Positions 7,424 through 14,996 are shown, counted from the first letter of the stretch. The stretch: DNA of 38,247 bases from CAIMZW01 sp037133095 (GCA_037133095.1 JBAXOT010000018.1:1-38247), one strand, 5' to 3'. The notes: generated by a model from the sequence alone, not told the origin. Made by a program: numbers and translations.

Positions 7424-9001
7424 ATGAGAACGATCGAAAACGTGAAGAGTTCCAAATCCAAATTATTAGCAATCGTTGCCAGCCTCGCACTTGGTGCGAC
7501 CGCGCTCTTGGTCCCGCAGGCCGCATCGGCAGCCACCGTACTAAAAGTTGCCACCTCCGCTGCGGTGACAACTTGGGATCCATTTCAATCATTTTCTACC
7601 GAAGCTTTCTATATGACAAATATTTACGAACCTTTACTTTGGAAAAATCCCGATGGTGATGCCACCGAATATTCCGCAGGCATAGCTTCTTCTTGGAGTT
7701 CCTCGACCGATGGAAAAACTTGGACATTCAAGATTCGTTCCGGTGCGACTTTCCATGATGGCACAGTGGTCGACGCTGCTGCGGTTAAGGCCAGTTTGGA
7801 ACAATCCAAAGCAAATGGTGGTGCTGGCTTTATTTGGGATCCAGTAAAAACCTTTGCGGCACCTAGTGCCGATACCTTGGTCATGAATCTTTCCTACGCA
7901 GCTCCCATGGATCTGATCGCCTCTTCAACTTATGGGGCCTGGATAGTCAGCCCTAAAGCATTGTCAGCCGTTCTTAAAGATGCAAAATATTTTGAGTCTG
8001 GTGTTGACGGCGGAACTGGTCCTTACACAATTCAAAGCTATAAAGCAGGCAGTGAGGTTGTCCTCTCAACATATGCAAAGTATTGGGGCGATAAGCCTTC
8101 TTACGGAATTGTTGATTGCATCATCACATCTGATGGCATCACAGCACAACAAATGATGACGTCAGGTCAAGTCGATTGGGCAACAAATATTCCTCTCACA
8201 AGTATTCCAACTTTGAAGAAGAACTCGAAGTACTTAGTGAAGGTTTATAAGTCACCGTTCAACTACGTTGGATATTTCAACACCCTACGGGCTCCGCTAA
8301 ATAATCCAGTTGTTAGAAAAGCGTTGTCCATGGCTATTCCATACACGGATATCGTGACTATCGGTGGTCAGGGATATGGCACTCAAGCCCGAGGCCCAGT
8401 TCCGGCTGGTATTTATCCATACAGTTCCTCGACGCCGCAATACAAGAAAGCCTTGGTAACGGCCAAGACTCTCTTGGCCCGAGCCGGCGTCAAAGACCTT
8501 CACATCAAAATTACCTATGCTTCAGAGAATTCGGCAGAAGCAAGATTTGTTCCGCTGATTCAAAGTTCCTTTGCGTCTATTGGAGTGACTGCTGATGTCC
8601 AGGCAATTCTCTTCAACCAACAGTGGTCCGCGGCAAAGAAGGATCCTGCCAATGCGCAGGACATCTTTATTGTCAAGTACTGGCCAACCTACAGCGATGC
8701 CGGAGTCGACAATCTCTACTCGCTATTTCACAGCAGTGCAAAGCCATTCTTTAACTTGAGTTACTGGAAGAACACCCAGTACGACTCTCTTGTTGATGAT
8801 GCAATTGTGCTGAGTGGTTCGGATAAGGCCGGAGCACAGAAGTTGTACAGCCAGGCGATGCAGATCCTGTACGACCAGGCACCAGGAATCTATCTGTATG
8901 ACGAAGCTCAAGTTAGCGTTGTGCCCAAGAAGCTCAGTATTCCTAAGTACAACATCAACTATCCATTCTCGGCATTTTTCGCGGGGATCAAAGCTAATTA
9001 A
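7424..9001 (+). CDS. ABC transporter substrate-binding protein, DppA/OppA family (SBP_bac_5)
   Basis: The 525-residue extracytoplasmic receptor belongs to the peptide/nickel/opine-type family. The N-terminus is a secretory signal: basic start, hydrophobic stretch LLAIVASLALGATALLV, then a cleavage-like AASA-A near residue 36. No lipobox cysteine is present, which is unusual because Gram-positive binding proteins are usually lipoproteins. The mature part has the family pattern: TWDPFQSFSTEAFYMTNIYEPLLW, later GKTWTFKIRSGATFHDGTVVDAAAVKASLE, and PLNNPVVRKALSMAIPYTDIV. AGAAAGG lies 8-9 bases before ATG. It is the first gene of a five-gene operon and ends before a strong hairpin that separates it from the permeases. 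The ligand cannot be read from sequence. Confidence 0.9.
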   Translation: MRTIENVKSSKSKLLAIVASLALGATALLVPQAASAATVLKVATSAAVTTWDPFQSFSTEAFYMTNIYEPLLWKNPDGDATEYSAGIASSWSSSTDGKTWTFKIRSGATFHDGTVVDAAAVKASLEQSKANGGAGFIWDPVKTFAAPSADTLVMNLSYAAPMDLIASSTYGAWIVSPKALSAVLKDAKYFESGVDGGTGPYTIQSYKAGSEVVLSTYAKYWGDKPSYGIVDCIITSDGITAQQMMTSGQVDWATNIPLTSIPTLKKNSKYLVKVYKSPFNYVGYFNTLRAPLNNPVVRKALSMAIPYTDIVTIGGQGYGTQARGPVPAGIYPYSSSTPQYKKALVTAKTLLARAGVKDLHIKITYASENSAEARFVPLIQSSFASIGVTADVQAILFNQQWSAAKKDPANAQDIFIVKYWPTYSDAGVDNLYSLFHSSAKPFFNLSYWKNTQYDSLVDDAIVLSGSDKAGAQKLYSQAMQILYDQAPGIYLYDEAQVSVVPKKLSIPKYNINYPFSAFFAGIKAN

Positions 9002-9031
9002 CTTCTAGAGTTAAACCCGAGTGGACAAGGT

Positions 9032-9074
9032 AGTTCGGCTGAACTGGTACTTGATGTGCTAGTTCAGCTGAACT
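9032..9074 (+). terminator. Intercistronic hairpin, probable partial terminator/mRNA stabiliser
   Basis: AGTTCGGCTGAACT (9032-9045) and AGTTCAGCTGAACT (9061-9074) pair over 14 bases with a single G-U wobble and a 15-base loop. The downstream bases are T-rich but not a full T-run. The hairpin sits between the binding-protein gene and the first permease gene. Such hairpins usually protect the upstream message or attenuate readthrough so that the binding protein is made in excess. Each arm is also nearly self-palindromic. Confidence 0.65.
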
Positions 9075-9102
9075 TTGTGACTTTTAGCTTAGGAGATTTC
9101 TT

Positions 9103-10119
9103 GTGATTCGGTTGTTGTGGAGACGGCTCGCCTCTGCATCCCTTGTGCTGCTGGCAGCAAGTTTCTTTACATTCATTTTGGCCCGAATAGTGCCTAGCGA
9201 TCCGGCGCTCGCGTATGTAGGTCCAAAGTCAACCGCAGCCGATGAAATAAAGATTCGAAGTCTGTTGGGATTGGATCAACCGATCCCCGTGCAATATTTT
9301 AAATATTTGAAAGATGTAGTTATGGGCAACTGGGGATATTCCCTATCAACTAAACAGCCAGTGCTTCATGAAATTGCTAATCGGCTACCACCAACAATTG
9401 AATTGATTGCAGTTGCCGTTGGATTCGCCATCTTTTTTGGCTTAATGTTAGGAATTCTTGCCGCAAGATTTCCACACTCTGTAGGTGCCGCAGTCATAAG
9501 AGTGCTTTCCATCGCCGGAATTTCAGTTCCAGCCTTCTGGCTTGGCTTGTTGCTTCAGTTGCTTTTTGTTGGGCGGCTTGGTTGGTTTCCCGCCACGGGC
9601 GAATTTGATTTGGATATCAAATTCACAAGCCCTATTCATCACATAACTGGGTTTCCGCTCTTTGATGCCGCAATTACGGGGAACTGGGTTGCGGTGGGAA
9701 GTGGACTTCAACACATAGTTTTACCCGCACTGACACTAGCTGCCTATAGTTTTGGATTGATTGCCAGAATGTCCCGAGCGAATCTTCTAGAGGTTTTCGC
9801 GCAGGATTACATTAAAGTTGCACGAGCCTATGGTGTATCGGAGCGAGTAGTACTTTTTAAATTGGCACTGAAGAATGCGATCTCACCGGTTATTACCGTC
9901 ACCGGATTATCTACTGCTTATTTGATAACTGGAACCTTCTTTGTTGAGCAAGTCTACAACTGGCCTGGAATTGGTGGTTTCGCAGCAAATGCCCTCATTA
10001 GCGTTGATTACCCGGCGATCATGGGGATTACGTTGCTCGGTGCGGCTGGCTACTTAACCATTAATTTCATTGTTGATCTGATTCTCACAAGAATTGATCC
10101 AAGAATCGAAGCACGATGA
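9103..10119 (+). CDS. ABC transporter permease, DppB/OppB family
   Basis: The 338-residue inner-membrane permease has an N-terminal transmembrane helix (LASASLVLLAASFFTFILARIVP) and the OppB-type extracellular segment (DPALAYVGPKS...LLGLDQPIPVQYFKYLKDVVMGNWGYS). Five further hydrophobic helices follow. The EAA-like cytoplasmic loop (ARAYGVSERVVLFKLALKNAISPVIT) docks to an ATPase. GTG 9103 has AGGAG at 9091-9095 before it. The stop overlaps the next start (ATGA), so it is translationally coupled to the second permease. Confidence 0.93.
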   Translation: MIRLLWRRLASASLVLLAASFFTFILARIVPSDPALAYVGPKSTAADEIKIRSLLGLDQPIPVQYFKYLKDVVMGNWGYSLSTKQPVLHEIANRLPPTIELIAVAVGFAIFFGLMLGILAARFPHSVGAAVIRVLSIAGISVPAFWLGLLLQLLFVGRLGWFPATGEFDLDIKFTSPIHHITGFPLFDAAITGNWVAVGSGLQHIVLPALTLAAYSFGLIARMSRANLLEVFAQDYIKVARAYGVSERVVLFKLALKNAISPVITVTGLSTAYLITGTFFVEQVYNWPGIGGFAANALISVDYPAIMGITLLGAAGYLTINFIVDLILTRIDPRIEAR

Positions 10120-10982
10120 ACACCGACGCGATGCGAGAAAAAATAGCCAAATTTTCTTGGCTAGTGGGAAATCCATATGCCATAGTCGCAAGTTCCATCT
10201 TGGTTATCTTTTTAGCCTGTGCTGCTTTTAGTACCTGGTTGGCGCCTTATCCAAAAGAAGGGGCAGGGGCGCCCAATGTTGCTCATACCTTGATTGGGCC
10301 GAGCCGACTTCACTTACTGGGCACCGACGAGCTTGGTCGTGACTTACTCAGTCGAATCATTTATGGTGCCCGACCCGCGTTACTCACGTCTTTGACTGTG
10401 GTAGGGACGGCGGCGCTAGTGGGAACTCTCCTTGGATTAGTGGCTGGATTTCGTGGCGGGCTCATCGACGCCGGCGTAATGCGTTTGAGTGAACTCTTCT
10501 TGTCGTTTCCGCCCCTATTACTTTCACTTGTAGCCGTGTCGCTCCTCGGGCCAGGCTTGCGAAATGCTCTGATAGCGCTCATTGTTTCTTGGTGGCCTTG
10601 GTATGCACGCTTGATTCGGAACGAATCGCGATCTCTCAAAAGTCAACCTTTTGTCGAAATCGCACAAGCCATGGGAGTCTCTTCCTGGAAAGTTATGACG
10701 CGACATCTTTTGCGTAACATCACCTCGTCATTGATTGTGCAAATCGCCGCAGATCTTGGCACCGTCATTCTTGCCGCTGGTTCCTTAGCTTTTATTGGAT
10801 TAGGGGCCCAACCACCATCTTCGGATTGGGGATTGATGGTCGCCCAAGGTAGAACAGTTATTTTTGATCAATGGTGGATTTCAACATTCGCTGGACTCGC
10901 TATTTTCATTGTCGTCCTAGCGTTCAATCTTTTAGGCGATGAACTGCGAGATTACTTGGACCCCAGAAAGCGGGCTAAATGA
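10116..10982 (+). CDS. ABC transporter permease, DppC/OppC family
   Basis: The 288-residue partner permease begins with a cytoplasmic N-terminus and one helix (AIVASSILVIFLACAAFSTWLA). Next is the family segment HLLGTDELGRDLLSRIIYGARPAL, then transmembrane helices and the EAA loop (QAMGVSSWKVMTRHLLRNITSSLIVQ). The C-terminus has PSSDWGLMVAQGR and ends NLLGDELRDYLDPRKRAK, a very conserved DppC ending. It overlaps both neighbours by four bases (ATGA on each side). Confidence 0.93.
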   Translation: MNTDAMREKIAKFSWLVGNPYAIVASSILVIFLACAAFSTWLAPYPKEGAGAPNVAHTLIGPSRLHLLGTDELGRDLLSRIIYGARPALLTSLTVVGTAALVGTLLGLVAGFRGGLIDAGVMRLSELFLSFPPLLLSLVAVSLLGPGLRNALIALIVSWWPWYARLIRNESRSLKSQPFVEIAQAMGVSSWKVMTRHLLRNITSSLIVQIAADLGTVILAAGSLAFIGLGAQPPSSDWGLMVAQGRTVIFDQWWISTFAGLAIFIVVLAFNLLGDELRDYLDPRKRAK

Positions 10983-11926
10983 GCACCGTATTAGAGGTCA
11001 AGGATCTGGCGGTGGATTTTTACGCCAAGGGCGAAATAGTCAATTCGCCGCTGCGTGGCATTGATTTTACTATTGAAGCCGGAAAGACTCTCGGGATCGT
11101 CGGTGAAACTGGTTGTGGAAAGACGCTGTCGGCATTGGCGATTATGGGGTTGCTGCCCGAGAATGCAAAAATATCAGGTCAGATTTCACTGGCCGGAGTT
11201 GGCACATTGGATGCCACAAAGATGAAAGGAATTAGGGGAAGAGATATCTCTATGATATTTCAAAACCCACATTCAGCGTTGAACCCGACGTTTTTGATTA
11301 GAGATCAACTCAAATATGTCGCGAAATCATGTGGAATCGGCGGCGGCGACATCGAGGAAAGGTCTAGTGACGGATTACTTTCAGTTGGGCTGCGTGATGT
11401 TGATCGAATTCTCAATTCTTACCCTCACGAATTATCGGGCGGTATGTTACAACGATGCATGATTGCGATGTCGTTGCTCTCAAAGCCAAAGTTGCTCATT
11501 GCTGATGAACCGACGACCGCGTTGGATGCCACTGTAGGAAGACAGGTCTTGGATCTTTTGCTTTCGCTCCAGGAATCGAATGGATTCGCCATGCTCTTCA
11601 TCTCGCACGATGTTGGCGCCGTTTCTCATGTCGCAGATGAGATTTCCGTCCTTTATGCTGGAAAAGTTGTAGAAGATGGGCCATCAGATTCGCTCTTAAA
11701 TTCGCCACTGCATCCTTACACAAAAGGGCTCTTCGGAGCGATGCCGAGCGTGCACGTAAACAGGGGAGAGTTAGTCGCTATCCCTGGTGCGGTCCCATTA
11801 GTCACGCTAGGAATTTCAGGTTGCTCTTTCGCCGCAAGATGCTCTCTTAGTGATGCGGCATGTGAAGTATCCCCCCCAACAGTTGATGTCAGAGACCATA
11901 GTGTTGCCTGTTGGAAGGTGAAGTGA
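10979..11926 (+). CDS. ABC transporter ATP-binding protein, DppD/OppD family
   Basis: The 315-residue ATPase has Walker A GETGCGKT at 42-49, the Q-loop in MIFQNPHSALNP, signature LSGGMLQR, Walker B and D-loop LLIADEPTTALD, and H-loop LLFISHD. After the ATPase core comes the oligopeptide C-terminal domain (HPYTKGLFGAMPSV). It carries the cysteine set C-x5-C-x6-C plus a later C (GCSFAARCSLSDAAC...ACW). In the mycobacterial Dpp structure the equivalent cysteines hold a [4Fe-4S] cluster, so one is possible here. It is coupled by overlap to the permease upstream and the fusion gene downstream. Confidence 0.93.
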   Translation: MSTVLEVKDLAVDFYAKGEIVNSPLRGIDFTIEAGKTLGIVGETGCGKTLSALAIMGLLPENAKISGQISLAGVGTLDATKMKGIRGRDISMIFQNPHSALNPTFLIRDQLKYVAKSCGIGGGDIEERSSDGLLSVGLRDVDRILNSYPHELSGGMLQRCMIAMSLLSKPKLLIADEPTTALDATVGRQVLDLLLSLQESNGFAMLFISHDVGAVSHVADEISVLYAGKVVEDGPSDSLLNSPLHPYTKGLFGAMPSVHVNRGELVAIPGAVPLVTLGISGCSFAARCSLSDAACEVSPPTVDVRDHSVACWKVK

Positions 11927-13839
11927 TGAATAGGCAAGTATTGTTATTGGAAGAGGTAACGAAAATTTTCCCTCCATCCAGGAGAAGTGGCGAAGCACTT
12001 ACAGCAGTTAGCAAGGTTTCTTTCTCATTGACTGCTGGCGAGGTCTTTGGCTTGGTGGGGGAATCCGGCTCTGGGAAAAGTACTCTGGCCCGTTGTGCCT
12101 TTGGCATCACTCCGATTTCCAGTGGCCAGGTATCCATTCTTGGCCAAGAGTTAAAGACCGTCTCGACGAAGAAGTTGCGGCAATTGAAAAGCGAGCTTGG
12201 ATTTGTTTTTCAGGATCCAATTGGTTCTTTAAATCCAAAATTACGAGTGGCAGACATCATTGCCGAGCCACTAGAACTTCGTAAAATGCCAGCCGATGAG
12301 ATTTCTGCTCGAGTGAGTTATTTGATTGAGAGGGTTGGTCTGACCCAAAATCATCTAGAACGTAAACGGCACGAGCTCTCTGGCGGTCAATGCCAACGAG
12401 TTGCAATCGCGCGAGCGCTCGCCACGAATCCGAAATTAATCCTCTTGGATGAGCCAACTTCGTCTCTGGATCTCTCAGTGCAGGCGCAAATTCTCAACTT
12501 ACTCGAAGAATTACGCCGAGAGTTCAACCTTACCTACTTAATCATTTCCCATAACCTTGATGTTATTTCTCATATGAGTGATCGCATGGCAGTGATGAAG
12601 GATGGCAAGATCGTTGAAATGGGCGCGACGCAAGAATTGTTGTCTAACCCAACAAATTCGTACACCCAAGAATTGGTTGATTCATACAGCTCAAGTTATG
12701 CCCGAGAGGGAAAATTGCCAAGAGATTTTAATTTAGATACTTGGCAGGATGCTCCGTTGAATCGTTGGGCTTTTCAAAATGTCGATCTATTCCTCCCAAC
12801 TCGCTCCATATTGGCGAATCCAACTGCCTTGCCATTGGAGCACGTTGAGCAGGCTCGGCACTATCCCGAAGTCGCGAATGAGATAGCGGAACTTGATACC
12901 GATGCACTGCTGGTTATGAACCAGGGCAAAATTCACTACGAAAAATACTGGCATGGAATGACTGGCGATTCACGACACTTATTACAATCAGTGTCCAAGT
13001 CAATTCTTGGAGGTCTCTATGCCAACTTAATAGCTGACCGAAAGATTGATCCAAGTCAGAAAGTGTTTCATTACCTGCCCGAACTTTCCCATAGCGGTTT
13101 CGGTGATGCCACAATTCAAAATCTCCTTGACATGACTGCAGCGGTTAATTTCTCGGAGGATTACCACGACCCTGCATCAGAAATTGCCCAACTCGATCGA
13201 TCAGCAGGTTGGCGAAATCGAGCGCCAGGGAAACCGGTGTTTATACGGGAGTTTTTAGGCTCAGTTAAGAAGAACGGCGAACACGGAACTCATTTTCAAT
13301 ATTGTTCAGCCAACACCGATCTTTTAGCTTGGCTCGCTGAGAAAGTTACTGGGGTTGCCTATGAGAACTTACTATCTTCGATTATTTGGCAACCGCTAAA
13401 AGCCTTTGAGAATGCTTCAATTACCGTTGATCTCGAAGGCTCACCACTAGCCAATGGTGGCATTTCAACGACAGCTCGAGATTTGGCCAGATTTGGCGAA
13501 GCAATATTAAACAATGGTGTGGTCGATGGCGTCCAAGTTATTCCGAGTAGGTGGATTGCAGAAACATTTGCCGGCGCCAGTCCCGATGTCCAATCACCGC
13601 AATGGATGCAGGATTTGCACCCTGGTGGCTCGTATCGAAACCAGTGGTGGGTAACCAATAGTGTTCGAGGGGAAATTTATGGAGTAGGAATTTACGGTCA
13701 ATATTTGTGGCTCGATCCCACTAGCCACACGGTCATCGTTAAATTTTCCTCATTGCCACTGGCGACCGACGCCGTGCACTCGGTAAAACATATGCAACTA
13801 TTTCGCCACATATCTTCAACTTTCTCAAACATTCGTTAG
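11926..13839 (+). CDS. Fusion of ABC transport ATPase (DppF/OppF-like) with a NylB/beta-lactamase-class serine hydrolase
   Basis: The protein is 637 residues from ATG 11926 (GGAAGG ribosome-binding site, TGATG overlap with the gene before; an in-frame TTG at 11911 is possible). Residues about 1-258 are a complete ATPase: Walker A GESGSGKST near 45-53, Q-loop FVFQDPIGSLNP, signature LSGGQCQR, Walker B LILLDEPTSSLD, and H-loop LIISHN. Where OppF proteins usually carry the cysteine-containing oligopeptide tail, the sequence runs into a full serine hydrolase (about 262-637). It starts DTWQDAPLNRWAFQNVDLFLPT, the usual beginning of 6-aminohexanoate-dimer-hydrolase-like proteins. It has SVSK with nucleophile S355 and K358, YCSANTD with Y459, a GGISTTARDLARFGE segment, and GIYGQYLWLDP near the end. 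No signal peptide or helix separates the domains, so the hydrolase faces the cytoplasm. The substrate is probably an imported amide or ester; identity unknown. Confidence 0.88.
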   Translation: MNRQVLLLEEVTKIFPPSRRSGEALTAVSKVSFSLTAGEVFGLVGESGSGKSTLARCAFGITPISSGQVSILGQELKTVSTKKLRQLKSELGFVFQDPIGSLNPKLRVADIIAEPLELRKMPADEISARVSYLIERVGLTQNHLERKRHELSGGQCQRVAIARALATNPKLILLDEPTSSLDLSVQAQILNLLEELRREFNLTYLIISHNLDVISHMSDRMAVMKDGKIVEMGATQELLSNPTNSYTQELVDSYSSSYAREGKLPRDFNLDTWQDAPLNRWAFQNVDLFLPTRSILANPTALPLEHVEQARHYPEVANEIAELDTDALLVMNQGKIHYEKYWHGMTGDSRHLLQSVSKSILGGLYANLIADRKIDPSQKVFHYLPELSHSGFGDATIQNLLDMTAAVNFSEDYHDPASEIAQLDRSAGWRNRAPGKPVFIREFLGSVKKNGEHGTHFQYCSANTDLLAWLAEKVTGVAYENLLSSIIWQPLKAFENASITVDLEGSPLANGGISTTARDLARFGEAILNNGVVDGVQVIPSRWIAETFAGASPDVQSPQWMQDLHPGGSYRNQWWVTNSVRGEIYGVGIYGQYLWLDPTSHTVIVKFSSLPLATDAVHSVKHMQLFRHISSTFSNIR

Positions 13840-14201
13840 CAGTCGCTGCAAATTCCAAAAATCTCAGCAGTATGGCCGATGTCACGAAATCCATGTTCGT
13901 CACCAGATTTCTGTGCCCACTTTTCTATGACGCCACCTTCGATCTCAACGGTCTTGCCACAGTTTTTGCACACAAGATGATGGTGATGAGCATCCCCGCA
14001 CAGCCGATAGATTGCTTCGCCATCTTCGCGGCGAAGTAGATCAACGCTCTTATCGGCTACCAAGGTTTGGAGTGCGCGATAGACAGTTGTGAGACCTATT
14101 GATTCTTGATTTCGTTTCAGTACCAAGTGAAGTTCTTGAGCACTCGCAAAGCCACCGACTCGCTCCAGCGCGTTGAGGACCTTGGTTCCCGATTTACTCA
14201 C
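13836..14201 (-). CDS. zur: Zinc uptake regulator, Fur family
   Basis: The 122-residue regulator starts at GTG 14201, whose bases overlap the ZIP stop (GTGA); the frame runs further upstream, but that part lies inside the ZIP gene. It has a winged-helix N-terminal half (GGFASAQELHLVL...GLTTVYRALQTLV) and a metal-binding dimerisation half. The metal half contains GDAHHHHLVCKNCGKTVEI with C-x2-C, and ends GICSDC with a second C-x2-C, the structural zinc site. The coupling to a ZIP transporter and the Zur box upstream of the pair identify it as Zur rather than Fur or PerR. It sits next to glyS as zur (furB) does in mycobacteria. Its last four bases overlap the end of the fusion gene on the other strand. 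Confidence 0.88.
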   Translation of the reverse strand: MSKSGTKVLNALERVGGFASAQELHLVLKRNQESIGLTTVYRALQTLVADKSVDLLRREDGEAIYRLCGDAHHHHLVCKNCGKTVEIEGGVIEKWAQKSGDEHGFRDIGHTAEIFGICSDC

Positions 14202-14932
14202 AGCGCATTCACCACCAAGAACATGGTCAGAACGCCGACCAATGTAGCAATCATCGTCATACGCGAAGGATGGCGGGAGTGAGCTTCGGGCAAGATATGA
14301 GAAGTCGCGATGTAGATAAGGAAGCCGGAGAAGACGGCTAAATAGATCGCGAGCCAAGAGTTACTTATAGAAATTCTGCTTCCCAATGCCGCGCCACTAA
14401 TTCGCGCAATCGCGTCGATAATCAGGAGCATTTTGACGGCAGAACTCCATTTACCACCTTTAATGAGCATCGCCACAGTGTTTAGCCCGTCGCTGAAGGC
14501 GTGGACTATAAGAGCAATAAAGACGGCTAGTCCCAAAGCATTACTTACTTGGAAAGCCAAACCCAATGCCATGCCATCCAGGAAAACGTGGCCTGCCATG
14601 GCCAAGGCTCCGATGCCACCAGCGATATTCCCGTAGTGAGTGTGGTCATGGTCGTAATCTGAATCGACCGGCTCATGTGAACCCGCAAATTGCTCAAAGA
14701 AGTGCAAGGTGAGAAATCCACCCACAAAAGCGAGAGTTACCGCGGGAAGTTTGCCAACATGGAGCGTGGCATTACGAAATATTTCCGGGATGAGATCGAA
14801 GGAGACAAGTCCGAGCATCAGACCAGCCGCCAAGCCCAAAACTAAATGAAAGCGATCTTTGGACTTGAGGGCGAGTGCACCACCCAACGTGGTGGCTAAG
14901 ACAGTTACTGCGGCTAGGCCAATCGCGATCAT
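14198..14932 (-). CDS. ZIP-family zinc transporter
   Basis: The 244-residue membrane protein has about eight hydrophobic segments. The metal-pathway helices are recognisable as HVFLDGMALGLAF (about 115-127) and HAFSDGLNTVAML (about 146-158), ZIP TM4/TM5-like with H and D ligands. A histidine/aspartate-rich loop (DSDYDHDHTHYGN) precedes them and could collect metal. The N-terminus is itself the first helix, without a cleaved signal. It is the first gene of the ZIP-zur operon, with a -10-like TACCTT (14938-14943) just 5 bases before ATG, so the message may be nearly leaderless. Zinc import is inferred from family and Zur context. Confidence 0.85.
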   Translation of the reverse strand: MIAIGLAAVTVLATTLGGALALKSKDRFHLVLGLAAGLMLGLVSFDLIPEIFRNATLHVGKLPAVTLAFVGGFLTLHFFEQFAGSHEPVDSDYDHDHTHYGNIAGGIGALAMAGHVFLDGMALGLAFQVSNALGLAVFIALIVHAFSDGLNTVAMLIKGGKWSSAVKMLLIIDAIARISGAALGSRISISNSWLAIYLAVFSGFLIYIATSHILPEAHSRHPSRMTMIATLVGVLTMFLVVNAL

Positions 14933-14937
14933 GCTTC

Positions 14938-14966
14938 AAGGTAGCAGAAATGGAAATGGTTGTCAT
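14938..14966 (-). promoter_or_regulatory. Promoter of the ZIP-zur operon
   Basis: On the minus strand ATGACA (14966-14961) and TACCTT (14943-14938) are separated by 17 bases. The -35 lies inside the Zur box, so zinc-loaded Zur would block polymerase binding directly. Confidence 0.5.
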
Positions 14967-14971
14967 TTTCA
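14951..14971. promoter_or_regulatory. Zur box
   Basis: A 21-base imperfect palindrome with arms TGGAAATGG and TCATTTTCA around a three-base centre (TTG). It closely matches the TGAAAATGA-n3-TCATTTTCA type site recognised by actinobacterial Zur. It lies between the ZIP-zur operon and the divergent ABM-domain gene. Confidence 0.75.
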
Positions 14972-14990
14972 AATTAGCTGTGAGTAGCCT
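14960..14990 (+). promoter_or_regulatory. Possible leaderless promoter of the ABM-domain gene
   Basis: TTGTCA (14960-14965) and TAGCCT (14985-14990) with a 19-base spacer; the -10 ends 6 bases before ATG 14997. The -35 falls in the Zur box, so this gene too could respond to zinc. The long spacer makes it tentative. Confidence 0.3.
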
Positions 14991-14996
14991 TGACCA

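Noticed and set aside
5376..13839. Mobile element or prophage carrying the importer-hydrolase block
   Set aside because: No integrase, transposase, terminal repeats or tRNA attachment site is visible at either edge.
14202..14357. N-terminal extension of the Zur frame
   Set aside because: It lies entirely within the ZIP transporter gene, and the translation is unlike Fur proteins; GTG 14201 gives the normal N-terminus.
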